Source: Phocaeicola_A sp964481755 (lineage in GTDB: Bacteria > Bacteroidota > Bacteroidia > Bacteroidales > Bacteroidaceae). From it: a stretch of 8,363 nucleotides of DNA. Made by a program: the position numbers and the translations under genes. The stretch is taken from NCBI GenBank assembly GCA_964481755.1, contig CAYZVH010000138.1, positions 1 to 8,363 of the forward strand. The letters run 5' to 3'. Positions within the stretch are counted from its first letter, which is position 1, and each line of letters starts with the position of its first letter. A model generated the notes under the pieces. The model was not told the DNA's origin. It saw only the letters and a program-made list of their open reading frames with translations, and did not search any database. Positions 1 to 7,030 of the stretch are shown here, piece by piece.

Positions 1-1407
1 GACGGGAACGACGACGGCTTTATGGACACTCCGAAGGTGCGGCAGTACAACCTGCAGAACCGCTGGGCTTGGATGGGCGACCACTACGTGTTCCAAGCCT
101 CGGTGAAGGCACTGAAGGAGGAGCGTACCAGTGGACAGACGGACCATTCGCTCGCGGGAACGACTGCCTCGTCCACGCACGGACTCTACCGCATCGGCAT
201 CGAGACTGAGCGCTATGAGGCCTTCACCAAAAACGCATACATATTTAATAAGGAGAAGAGCACCAACGTCGCCCTCATCCTTGCGGGCAGCATGCACCGC
301 CAGGAGGCGGACTACGGCTTCAAGAGCTACGACGTGAACCAGAAGAACGCCTACGCTTCGCTGATGTTCGAGACCAACTTCGACAAGCGCAACAGTCTCT
401 CCGCCGGACTGAGCCTCAATCACGACTATTACCATCAAGACTATAACCTGCAGAATGTGGAGGGAGCCGCCCAGCAGACCGGGATAGAGAAGGAGACCGT
501 GACGGGAGCCTACGCACAGTACACCTACAACCTCGACGACAAGCTGGTGCTGATGGGAGGCTTGCGGGCGGACCACAGCAGCCTGTTCGGTAACTTCGTG
601 ACCCCGCGTGCCCACATCCGTTTCGCTCCCAATGAGGTGGTGAACTTTCGCCTGTCGGCAGGCAAGGGCTACCGCACCAACCACGTGTTGGCGGAGAACA
701 ACTACCTGTTGGCAAGCGCACGCACCATTCACATAGACAGCGACCTGAAGCAAGAGGAGGCGTGGAACTTCGGACTGAGCACCGCATTCTACATCCCCTT
801 GTGGGGCAAGACGCTCAATCTGAACGCCGAATACTACTACACCGACTTCCAAAACCAACTGGTGGTGGACATGGACACCGACCCGCGTGCCGTGCACTTC
901 AGTAATTTGGATGGGCGGTCCTACTCCCACACCTTGCAGGTGGATGCCACCTATCCGCTCTTCAAAGGCTTCACACTGACGGGAGCTTACCGCCTGACGG
1001 ACGTGAAGTCCACCTACGGAGGCAAGCGGATGGAACGCCCATTGACAAGCCGCTACAAAGGCCTGGTCACCGCCTCGTACGAGACCCCCTTGGCCTTGTG
1101 GCAGTTCGACGTCACCCTGCAGCTGAATGGTGGTGGACGAATGCCGACACCGTATGAACTGTCGGACGGCAGTCTGTCGTGGCAACGCCGTTACGGAGCC
1201 TTTGAGCAGGTGAGCGCGCAGATTACCCGCTGGTTCCGCCATTGGTCGGTCTACGTTGGGGGCGAGAACCTCACCTCGTTCAAGCAGAAGAACCCTATCG
1301 TCTCCGCCGCCGACCCCTGGGGCGACACGTTCGACTCCACCATGGTGTGGGGACCTGTTCACGGAGCGATGTTCTACATCGGCCTCCGTTTCAACTGGAA
1401 CAAGTGA
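1..1407 (+). CDS. TonB-dependent outer-membrane receptor, C-terminal part (5'-truncated by window edge)
   Basis: The reading frame is open from base 1 and runs 468 codons to TGA; the first ATG at 22 is internal, not the start. What is seen is the beta-barrel portion: many alternating aromatic/polar strands, a DGNDDGFMD acidic loop at the visible start (a Ca-binding-like loop common in Bacteroidetes receptors), segments such as RLSAGKGYRTNHVLAE typical of the central barrel, a late GGENLTSFKQKNPIV segment, and an end in LRFNWNK. The TonB box and plug lie upstream of the window. Receptors of this family import ligands across the outer membrane using TonB-ExbBD energy. The ligand cannot be read from the sequence. 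The gene is followed after 27 bases by a secreted HMA metal-binding protein, so a metal or metallophore substrate is a reasonable inference. Composition is GC-rich, like most of the window up to smpB. Confidence 0.9.
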   Translation, partial: DGNDDGFMDTPKVRQYNLQNRWAWMGDHYVFQASVKALKEERTSGQTDHSLAGTTASSTHGLYRIGIETERYEAFTKNAYIFNKEKSTNVALILAGSMHRQEADYGFKSYDVNQKNAYASLMFETNFDKRNSLSAGLSLNHDYYHQDYNLQNVEGAAQQTGIEKETVTGAYAQYTYNLDDKLVLMGGLRADHSSLFGNFVTPRAHIRFAPNEVVNFRLSAGKGYRTNHVLAENNYLLASARTIHIDSDLKQEEAWNFGLSTAFYIPLWGKTLNLNAEYYYTDFQNQLVVDMDTDPRAVHFSNLDGRSYSHTLQVDATYPLFKGFTLTGAYRLTDVKSTYGGKRMERPLTSRYKGLVTASYETPLALWQFDVTLQLNGGGRMPTPYELSDGSLSWQRRYGAFEQVSAQITRWFRHWSVYVGGENLTSFKQKNPIVSAADPWGDTFDSTMVWGPVHGAMFYIGLRFNWNK

Positions 1408-1434
1408 AATTGAAACAGATAGTTTAACCAAACA

Positions 1435-1956
1435 ATGAATGAACGTATGAAATCAAAAGTATGGATGTTGTTCGCCGCCCTCTGCATGGCCTTGGCGGTG
1501 AACGCAAAGGACATCAAGACCGTCGTGTTCAAGACCTCTCCCGAGATGCAATGTGCCAATTGCGAGAACAAGATAAAGAGCAACTTGCGCTTCGAGAAGG
1601 GAGTGAAGGAGATTGTCACCAACCTCACTACCAAAGAGGTGACCATCACCTACGATGCCGACAAGACCACCGTGGACAACTTGATTGCCGGTTTTGCCAA
1701 GATTAAGTACACGGCAACCGTAGCCACCGGCAAGACTGGCGATAAGGCCAACTGCTGTAAGGAGAAGAGGGACGAGTGCAAGTCCGACTCTTGCTGCGCC
1801 GCCAAGAAGCAAGGCGCTTGCTGCAAGGACAAGGCGAAGGATGGCAAGGCCCCTTGCTGCGAGGACAAGGCCAAAGACGGTAAATCCTCTTGCTGTAAGC
1901 AGGGCGAGAAGAAAGCCCAGAAGGTGGACGGACAGAGCGGAGCCACCAAGAAGTAA
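1435..1956 (+). CDS. Secreted heavy-metal-associated (HMA) domain protein with cysteine-pair repeat tail
   Basis: 173 residues. The N-terminus is a signal peptide (basic MNERMKSK, hydrophobic core residues 9-22, probable cleavage after AVNA). Residues 27-95 form an HMA fold with the metal-binding MQCANC motif (Cys40, Cys43), as in copper/zinc/mercury chaperones such as CopZ and MerP. After the domain comes a Lys/Asp-rich tail with 11 cysteines: pairs at 107-108, 120-121, 129-130, 141-142 and 153-154 and a single Cys115. The last pairs sit in a 12-residue repeat of the form CC(K/E)DKAKDGK. The tail looks metallothionein-like and is probably a soft-metal binder in the periplasm (inference). ATG 1447 (MKSK) is an alternative start; neither start has a strong Shine-Dalgarno sequence. 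It lies 27 bases after the receptor gene, so co-transcription is likely. Confidence 0.85.
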   Translation: MNERMKSKVWMLFAALCMALAVNAKDIKTVVFKTSPEMQCANCENKIKSNLRFEKGVKEIVTNLTTKEVTITYDADKTTVDNLIAGFAKIKYTATVATGKTGDKANCCKEKRDECKSDSCCAAKKQGACCKDKAKDGKAPCCEDKAKDGKSSCCKQGEKKAQKVDGQSGATKK

Positions 1957-1975
1957 TCCGATTCTCTTTGTAAAT

Positions 1976-2029
1976 ATATATTCCCAGTCAGAGAAATATT
2001 TTTCCCTAACTGGGAATATATTTTTCTCT
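1976..2029 (+). terminator. Terminator-like hairpin after the HMA gene
   Basis: A perfect 13-base inverted repeat (ATATATTCCCAGT at 1976-1988, complement at 2009-2021) encloses a 20-base loop and is followed by a T-rich run at 2020-2027. It starts 19 bases after the HMA stop codon, so it probably ends the receptor/HMA transcript. The loop is longer than in classic intrinsic terminators, so a regulatory or processing structure is possible. Confidence 0.55.
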
Positions 2030-2301
2030 GCCTAGGAAGATTATAGAAGCTAATTCATCCATTCGATAGATAGAACTCCTCATCCCGGAGAATTCTTCTC
2101 TTCCCATCTAAGGAGATTCCTCCATTCGGGTAGATAGAGTTCCACGGCTCGATGAAACTTCCCTTTGTTCGGGGCTTTCTCTCCCTGGAAATATTCCAAT
2201 CCTTTCGGCGGGTATAGTTTCTCTGCGGGGAGGCACTTCCCTTGGCTGGAAGATGTTCTCTTCACTTAGTGGGTTCCAACTGCCTATTCCCTTGGGGGAG
2301 A
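2030..2301. repeat. Gene-free stretch with three degenerate repeat copies
   Basis: Between the two terminator-like hairpins I see no convincing gene. A 61-codon minus-strand frame at 2080-2265 has no recognisable domain and no good ribosome site. The stretch holds a repeated motif: TCCATTCG..TAGATAGA..TCC at 2058-2079, again at 2121-2143, and a weaker version at 2200-2222 (TCCTTTCGGCGGGTATAGTTT). Read on the minus strand, the copies give similar short peptides (LYPPKG, LYLPEW), which is why that frame stays open. This is probably a decayed repeat family rather than coding sequence. Confidence 0.45.
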
Positions 2302-2346
2302 TGAAATAAACAGTCCCCGCAACCTGAAGACCAGATTGCGGGGACT
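2302..2346 (-). terminator. Intrinsic terminator of the NifU-like/GGGtGRT operon
   Basis: A perfect 11-bp GC-rich stem (AGTCCCCGCAA at 2312-2322, complement at 2336-2346) with a 13-base loop. On the minus strand it is followed by a T-rich tail (GTTTATTTC). It sits 22 bases past the GGGtGRT stop codon. Confidence 0.75.
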
Positions 2347-2368
2347 AGAAAAATACTATGGACGAATT

Positions 2369-3379
2369 TTATTTGCTCAAAGCCAAAGCTACGTTCACGG
2401 CGCAAGCCACGGTGCAGCCCACCATCGGGTTGTTGCCGATTCCGAGGAAGCCCATCATCTCAACGTGAGCGGGAACGGATGAGGAACCTGCGAACTGGGC
2501 GTCGGAGTGCATACGGCCCATTGTGTCGGTCATACCATAGGAAGCAGGACCTGCTGCCATGTTGTCCGGGTGCAACGTACGGCCCGTGCCACCACCTGAG
2601 GCAACAGAGAAATATGCCTTACCTGCCAGGATGCGCTCCTTCTTGTAAGTACCTGCTACCGGGTGCTGGAAACGTGTTGGGTTGGTAGAGTTACCCGTGA
2701 TGGACACGTCAACGTTCTCGTGCCACATGATGGCCACGCCCTCGCGTACGTCGTCAGCGCCGTAGCATTTCACCTTAGCGCGGGGACCGTCGGAGTACGG
2801 AGTCTCTTTCACGATCTTCAGCTCGCCAGTGAAGTAGTCGAACTTCGTCTGCACGTAGGTGAAGCCGTTGATACGTGAGATAATCATAGCGGCGTCCTTG
2901 CCCAGACCGTTGAGGATGCAGCGCAACGGGTTCTTACGAACCTTGTTGGCCATCTCGGCGATCTTGATGGCTCCCTCGGCGGCAGCGAACGACTCGTGAC
3001 CAGCGAGGAAAGCGAAGCACTGTGTCTCCTCGCGGAGCAGACGTGCGGCCAGGTTACCGTGTCCCAATCCTACCTTACGGTCGTCGGCCACAGAACCGGG
3101 GATGCAGAATGCCTGCAGACCGATACCGATAGCCTCGGCAGCGTCGGCGGCGTTTTTGCAACCTTTCTTCAGAGCGATGGCGGTACCTACCACGTAAGCC
3201 CACTTTGCATTCTCGAAGCAGATCATCTGTGTGTCCTCGCAAGTCTTGTAAGGATCCAGGCCGGCAGCGTCGCAAATGGCGTTAGCCTCTTCGATGTCTT
3301 TGATACCATTCTCGTTCAAGGCAGCGAGAATCTGCTTCATACGACGATCTTGACTTTCAAATTTTACTTCTCTAATCAT
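2369..3379 (-). CDS. GGGtGRT protein (conserved family of unknown function)
   Basis: 336 residues, full length. The family signature GGGTGRT is at residues 262-268, inside a highly conserved C-terminal block (SVASGGGTGRTLHPDNMAAGP, then MGRMHSDAQFAGSSS and GIGNNPMVGCTVAC). The family is named after this motif; its biochemical role is not established to my knowledge. It has many cysteines (36, 47, 54, 74, 92, 121, 154, 205, 322, 326) but no classic CxxC ferredoxin pattern, and no signal peptide or membrane segment, so it is probably cytosolic. The start is fixed by an AGGAGG at 3389-3394 that overlaps the stop codon of the upstream NifU-like gene, 9 bases before ATG. The intergenic gap is only 14 bases. 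The partner suggests a role near Fe-S or metal/sulfur chemistry (inference). Confidence 0.9.
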   Translation of the reverse strand: MIREVKFESQDRRMKQILAALNENGIKDIEEANAICDAAGLDPYKTCEDTQMICFENAKWAYVVGTAIALKKGCKNAADAAEAIGIGLQAFCIPGSVADDRKVGLGHGNLAARLLREETQCFAFLAGHESFAAAEGAIKIAEMANKVRKNPLRCILNGLGKDAAMIISRINGFTYVQTKFDYFTGELKIVKETPYSDGPRAKVKCYGADDVREGVAIMWHENVDVSITGNSTNPTRFQHPVAGTYKKERILAGKAYFSVASGGGTGRTLHPDNMAAGPASYGMTDTMGRMHSDAQFAGSSSVPAHVEMMGFLGIGNNPMVGCTVACAVNVALALSK

Positions 3380-3393
3380 AATTCCGGTCCTCC

Positions 3394-4095
3394 TTATTCT
3401 TTACGTGGGTCAATAGATTTAACAATACCTTGCTCTGGTTTCGTACGTCCGTAAGTTCCGGTTACGCTCTTCAAAGCCTCGTCAGCGGGAACGCCCTTCT
3501 TGATGGCGTCCATGAATTTGCCCATGTGGACGAACTCGTATCCGCAAACCTGGTCGTCCTTGTCGAGGAACATCTTGGTGATGTAACCCTCGGTCAGCTG
3601 CAGGTAACGTGTACCTTTCAGTTTCGTTCCGTACAGTGTACCCATCTGGCTTACGAGGCCCTTACCGAGGTCTTCCAGTCCGGCACCGATAATCAGACCG
3701 CCTTCGGAGAAAGCTGACTGTGTACGGCCGTAGATGATTTGAAGGAACAGCTCACGCATGGCTGTGTTGATAGCGTCACAAACCAAGTCGGTGTTCATAG
3801 CTTCCAAGATTGTCTTGCCCGGCAGAATCTCCGATGCCATGGCGGCGGAGTGGGTCATACCTGAGCAACCGATTGTCTCGACCAGACACTCCTCGATTAC
3901 ACCTTCCTTCACGTTCAGCGTCAGCTTGCAGGCACCCTGCTGGGGGGCGCACCAACCGATTCCGTGAGTTAAACCTGAAATGTCTTTGATTTCCTTTGCC
4001 TGTACCCATTTGCCTTCTTCAGGAATGGGAGCCGGTCCGTGATTGGGACCTTTGGCTACACAGCACATGTTTTCTACTTCGTGAGAATAAGTCAT
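3394..4095 (-). CDS. NifU/IscU N-terminal-like protein, partner of GGGtGRT
   Basis: 233 residues. Residues about 45-105 follow the NifU/IscU scaffold pattern: PQQGACKLTLNV (compare the PxCGD...L region of IscU), then ETIGCSGMTHSAAMASEILPGKTILEA (compare FGCGSAIASSSLTTEWVKGKSLDEA). Cys77 aligns with the second scaffold cysteine of IscU, Cys56 lies near the position of the first Cys/Asp pair, and Cys106 could serve as the third. Cys11-Cys12, Cys49 and Cys70 are extra. The roughly 100-residue C-terminal extension, ending in GTYGRTKPEQGIVKSIDPRKE, is not part of IscU. Databases usually label this family iron-sulfur cluster assembly scaffold; that this member assembles clusters is inference. It is the first gene of a two-gene operon, with no clear Shine-Dalgarno sequence but an AT-rich leader of about 75 bases. 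Confidence 0.85.
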   Translation of the reverse strand: MTYSHEVENMCCVAKGPNHGPAPIPEEGKWVQAKEIKDISGLTHGIGWCAPQQGACKLTLNVKEGVIEECLVETIGCSGMTHSAAMASEILPGKTILEAMNTDLVCDAINTAMRELFLQIIYGRTQSAFSEGGLIIGAGLEDLGKGLVSQMGTLYGTKLKGTRYLQLTEGYITKMFLDKDDQVCGYEFVHMGKFMDAIKKGVPADEALKSVTGTYGRTKPEQGIVKSIDPRKE

Positions 4096-4179
4096 ATTCT
4101 AATTGTTTTTGATAATAAATTAGTTAAATCATATTCATCCGCCGAAGGTACACCTATTATCTCCCCTCGGTTTCGTCCG

Positions 4180-4211
4180 CAAAAATACATCTTTTGTTTC
4201 GCCTATGCAAA
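4180..4211 (-). promoter_or_regulatory. Bacteroidetes-type promoter of the NifU-like/GGGtGRT operon
   Basis: On the minus strand, TTTG (complement of 4208-4211), 20 bases, then TATTTTTG (complement of 4180-4187). This matches the Bacteroidetes -33 TTTG / -7 TAnnTTTG consensus with ideal spacing. Transcription would start near 4172, leaving an untranslated leader of about 75 bases. Confidence 0.75.
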
Positions 4212-4271
4212 CGGAGGGGAAATCCTTTCTCTTTTTTTATCACAATACTTCAAAAATAGTCGCATTATCTG

Positions 4272-4279
4272 TACTTTTG
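4272..4279 (+). promoter_or_regulatory. -7 promoter box of the DMP19-like gene
   Basis: TACTTTTG fits TAnnTTTG. No good TTTG is visible about 20 bases upstream, so the -33 element is weak. The box lies 19 bases before the ATG at 4299, implying a very short leader. It faces away from the operon promoter at 4180-4211. Confidence 0.6.
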
Positions 4280-4298
4280 CGCACCAAACAGAATTGTT

Positions 4299-4811
4299 AT
4301 GACGGACAGTACACAGATAACCATTACCGACGCGGAGCTCCGGCAGACCGCGTCCGAGGGCATGGACGCCTTCCTGCAGGCCATCGTTGACAAATACCTT
4401 GCGGCCATACATGGTGAGCTGACGGCCGACACCATGCCGCTGCTCAACGGCAACCAACACACGTTGCTGGGCTACCACATCCTGCGGCGCGAGCTGATGG
4501 ACGGTGGCTTCGTGCAGCTGATACAGAACGGCTACGGGCCTTACATCTTCGAGAATCCCTTTGCGCGGGCGATGAAAGTCTACGGCCTGCACGAGCTGTC
4601 GAAGCTTATCTACCGGGCGCACGACGTATACGCGGCCCACAAGGCAGACCTGGTGAAGGAGCGGTCGGACGACGAGTTCATGGCCATGTATGAGCAGTAT
4701 GCCGAGTTCGACGACCTCGAGGAGGCCTTCATCGAGAATGAGGAGGAGCTCACATCGCGCCTGGCGGTCTATGTGGACGAGCATCTCGCCGACTTCATCA
4801 CCGTGGCGTAG
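4299..4811 (+). CDS. DMP19-like acidic protein (DUF4375 family, putative DNA mimic)
   Basis: 170 residues with no signal peptide or membrane segment. The core at residues 48-112 (LLNGNQHTLLGYHILRRELM, then GGFVQLIQNGYGPYIFENPFA) matches what I know of the DMP19/DUF4375 family, named for Neisseria DMP19, an acidic protein that imitates DNA and sequesters a transcription factor. The protein is strongly acidic: 31 Asp/Glu against 12 Lys/Arg, with 18 acidic residues between 117 and 165, including DDE, DDLEE and ENEEE clusters. DNA mimicry by this copy is inference from family and charge. It stands alone with its own promoter box, divergent from the NifU-like operon. Its codons are GC-rich, like the neighbours. 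Confidence 0.72.
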   Translation: MTDSTQITITDAELRQTASEGMDAFLQAIVDKYLAAIHGELTADTMPLLNGNQHTLLGYHILRRELMDGGFVQLIQNGYGPYIFENPFARAMKVYGLHELSKLIYRAHDVYAAHKADLVKERSDDEFMAMYEQYAEFDDLEEAFIENEEELTSRLAVYVDEHLADFITVA

Positions 4812-4913
4812 GCCGCGTGTACATATATTTTAATGTATACCATGGATAAGCGGGCGAATGTTTAAAAAATGATGAAAAAGCAAAACACACAGAGGCTGTA
4901 CAGATAGTTTTTA

Positions 4914-4921
4914 TACATTTG
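4914..4921 (+). promoter_or_regulatory. -7 promoter box of the lipoprotein/yip1/smpB transcript
   Basis: TACATTTG fits TAnnTTTG and lies 38 bases before the lipoprotein ATG. A matching TTTG about 20 bases upstream is not obvious. The leader between box and ATG is AT-rich (ATTCACAAAACATTATAACA), common for Bacteroidetes translation starts without a Shine-Dalgarno sequence. Confidence 0.55.
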
Positions 4922-4959
4922 CACCGGTTTATTCACAAAACATTATAACACGAAAGAAT

Positions 4960-5817
4960 ATGATTAAGAATCTGAAATTATCGGTGTTGGCATTGCTTGC
5001 CCTCGTGGCCACAACGCTGACATCTTGCTTGGGCGAAAGCGAAAACACGCAATACGTTTCCGGCGTGGGCACTGTGGTGTCCACTAGCACCATTCGGTTG
5101 GACAACGGTTTGTATCTGCAGTCGGAAAATCTCACAGGCCTCTCCTACGACGACCGTGTGTACATCTACGGTACTGTCGATGGCGACGCTTACGAGGCTG
5201 CCGTGGCGAAGCTCCAGTCCGGCGGACAAGGCATCGTCACCCTGCAGGAAATCTACTCGGGTGGTGTGTTCGAGACCGAGGAAGGTGTCTACACTCCCCT
5301 GAGCGACTACGAGTCTGAACTGGAGAACCACACCTCGTCGGCCATCTCGGACTTGGATTGGTGCAGCTACGGCTCGTTCGGCAACGGCTACCTAAACATG
5401 ACGGTCACATGCGACTATTACACTCAGACGGTTTCGAACACGACTACGCTGGTGCCCGTAGAGTTCTCCATGATTGCGAAGACGGTGGACCCTGTCAACA
5501 AGAAACTGGAGCTGGTGCTGGTGCTCGACAATGGCGAATCGCAGTGCGTGGACGCCGACGGTAAACTCTTGGACGGTTACACCAAGGTGTCGAACAGTAA
5601 CATACCTTTGTCGTTCAACCTGGTGAGCCTCTACTATACGCTGGCCGAAGCCGGCCTGTCGGACGACGACCAAATCTCGTTGTCGGTGGCCTACGTCACC
5701 AACGACTCCGAGAAGGGTGAGGCCAAAGAGGTTTGCTCCGACGGCTATGCCTTGACGGGAATGTACAACGGCTTGAACTACTTCACGCTCTCCGTCTTGA
5801 AGAAGATTTACTACTAA
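4960..5817 (+). CDS. Lipoprotein, possibly NigD-like
   Basis: 285 residues. It starts with a lipoprotein signal peptide: MIKNLK, hydrophobic core 8-20, and lipobox LTSC with lipidated Cys23. The mature N-terminus CLGESEN is acidic within five residues, loosely like Bacteroidetes surface-export signals, so the protein may be surface exposed (weak inference). The rest is beta-rich. The segment LDNGLYLQSENLTGLSYDDRVYIYGTVDG resembles the N-terminal OB-like part of NigD-like lipoproteins, in which a short strand pair precedes a DRV motif. I am not certain of the family and no catalytic motif is visible. Two cysteines (Cys134, Cys150) lie in the middle. It is the first gene after the promoter box at 4914 and is followed after 19 bases by the Yip1 protein. 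Confidence 0.6.
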   Translation: MIKNLKLSVLALLALVATTLTSCLGESENTQYVSGVGTVVSTSTIRLDNGLYLQSENLTGLSYDDRVYIYGTVDGDAYEAAVAKLQSGGQGIVTLQEIYSGGVFETEEGVYTPLSDYESELENHTSSAISDLDWCSYGSFGNGYLNMTVTCDYYTQTVSNTTTLVPVEFSMIAKTVDPVNKKLELVLVLDNGESQCVDADGKLLDGYTKVSNSNIPLSFNLVSLYYTLAEAGLSDDDQISLSVAYVTNDSEKGEAKEVCSDGYALTGMYNGLNYFTLSVLKKIYY

Positions 5818-5836
5818 TCCCTATTGGCCAAGAACA

Positions 5837-6406
5837 TTGAATTACAAGGAACGGATAAATAGGTTGTTGTTATTGATTTCCTCCCCTGCGAAGGCATGGG
5901 AGGAAATTCGTCTTGAGGAGGATAACCGGACCGTGTTGGGTGGTTTCGTCTATCCCTTGATAGGACTGTGCGGCCTGGCGGTGTTTCTGGGCAGCCTCTC
6001 CTTTGGGTTCGAGATGGGGTCGCTGCAGGCGATACTCACGAAGGTGAGTGCCAAAATCATATCCCTGTTCCTTGGCTATTTCGTGATAGTCTATCTGGTC
6101 AGCAGCATCCCGATGTCGACGCTCGACCACGACACCCTGCTGTTGCGGAGCCAGTTGCTGTCGGGCTACGGCCTATCGGTCATCATGGTGCTCAACATCG
6201 TGTTGGGGCTGTTCCCCGGGTTCTTCATCATCTATTGGTTGCTGCAGTTCTACATTATATATATAGTGTGGGAGGGAGCGAGCCGGCTGATGGAGGTTCC
6301 CGAAAAGAAAATGATGCTCTACACCATCCTCGTATCGCTGATACTGGTGCTGGTGCCGGTGCTTATACAAAAGATTTTTAATTTCCTGTCGACTACGATG
6401 GGCTAA
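5837..6406 (+). CDS. Yip1 family membrane protein
   Basis: 189 residues. Start: TTG at 5837 gives MNYKERINRLLLLISSPAKAWEEI, the expected N-terminus for Bacteroidales Yip1 proteins. No in-frame ATG lies between the preceding stop and this codon, and the next internal Met is residue 60, beyond the first membrane span. Four to five hydrophobic segments are visible at about 33-54, 73-92, 111-130, 128-146 and 159-178, so it is an inner-membrane protein. The SSPAKAWEEI motif before the first span is typical. The molecular role in bacteria is not known. It sits between the lipoprotein (19-base gap) and smpB (17-base gap), so all three are probably co-transcribed. Confidence 0.8.
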   Translation: MNYKERINRLLLLISSPAKAWEEIRLEEDNRTVLGGFVYPLIGLCGLAVFLGSLSFGFEMGSLQAILTKVSAKIISLFLGYFVIVYLVSSIPMSTLDHDTLLLRSQLLSGYGLSVIMVLNIVLGLFPGFFIIYWLLQFYIIYIVWEGASRLMEVPEKKMMLYTILVSLILVLVPVLIQKIFNFLSTTMG

Positions 6407-6423
6407 AGAGAAGGAGGTAAAAG

Positions 6424-6879
6424 ATGAAAACTGCAGCACAAATCAACATAAAGAACAAGCGTGCGTCGTTCGACTACGAGTTTATTGACACCTACACGGC
6501 GGGCATCGTGCTCACGGGCACGGAGATAAAGTCCATCCGTCTGGGCAAAGCGAGCCTGGTGGACACCTTCTGCTTCTTCTCCAACGGCGAGCTGTGGGTG
6601 AAGAACATGCACATCGCCGAGTATTTCTACGGCTCCTACAACAACCACGCCGCTCGGCGCGACCGCAAGCTTTTGCTCAATAAGAAGGAGCTGGAGAAGC
6701 TGCAGCGCGGAACGAAGGAGAACGGCTTCACCATCGTCCCCACACGCCTTTTCATCAATGAGAAGGGCCTTGCGAAGGTAGTTATCGCCCTTGCCAAGGG
6801 TAAGAAGCAGTACGACAAGCGCGAGTCTCTGAAGGAGAAAGACGACCGTCGCGAGATGGACCGCATGTTCAAACACTAG
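6424..6879 (+). CDS. smpB: SsrA-binding protein SmpB
   Basis: 151 residues, the usual length (about 150-160). SmpB binds tmRNA (SsrA) and delivers it to stalled ribosomes for trans-translation. Visible hallmarks: an N-terminal basic strand (NIKNKRASFDYEF), GTEIKSIRLGKASL at 32-45, the RNA-binding HAARRDRKLLLNKKEL segment at 75-90, and a basic C-terminal tail ALAKGKKQYDKRESLKEKD from 122 that enters the mRNA channel. A strong AGGAGG at 6412-6417 lies 6 bases before the ATG. It follows the Yip1 gene closely. No tmRNA gene is seen in the window. Beyond its stop the base composition turns AT-rich. Confidence 0.97.
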   Translation: MKTAAQINIKNKRASFDYEFIDTYTAGIVLTGTEIKSIRLGKASLVDTFCFFSNGELWVKNMHIAEYFYGSYNNHAARRDRKLLLNKKELEKLQRGTKENGFTIVPTRLFINEKGLAKVVIALAKGKKQYDKRESLKEKDDRREMDRMFKH

Positions 6880-6911
6880 CTTTTCCTACGTTTCGAGGCT
6901 TTTTGAAGGTT

Positions 6912-6938
6912 CAATAAAGGCGATATTTGCCTTTGTTG
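6912..6938 (+). terminator. Possible terminator hairpin after smpB
   Basis: CAATAAAGGC at 6912-6921 pairs with GCCTTTGTTG at 6929-6938 around a 7-base loop (9 Watson-Crick pairs and one U-G). It begins 32 bases after the smpB stop. It lacks a T-run afterwards, so intrinsic termination is uncertain. Confidence 0.4.
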
Positions 6939-7030
6939 AGACCACGTAACTGTTGCACTTGTGTTGATGCACGAATGCAACTTATTGCTTTATAGAGAGT
7001 TAAGCACACTGACAAATCAAGTTCTCTGGT

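Noticed and set aside
2080..2265. 61-codon minus-strand frame with LYPPKG/LYLPEW peptides
   Set aside because: It has no ribosome site or domain; the peptide similarity is explained by the degenerate DNA repeats, so it was not called as a gene.
2996..3454. 152-codon plus-strand open frame opposite the GGGtGRT gene
   Set aside because: It spans the junction of two well-identified minus-strand genes and shows no domain; it is a shadow of GC-rich coding sequence.
4203..4784. 193-codon minus-strand open frame opposite the DMP19-like gene
   Set aside because: It mirrors the codon structure of the plus-strand gene, has no ribosome site or recognisable domain, and the plus-strand protein matches a known family.
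6403..6876. 157-codon minus-strand frame opposite smpB
   Set aside because: It is a low-complexity shadow frame exactly over smpB, which is unmistakable.
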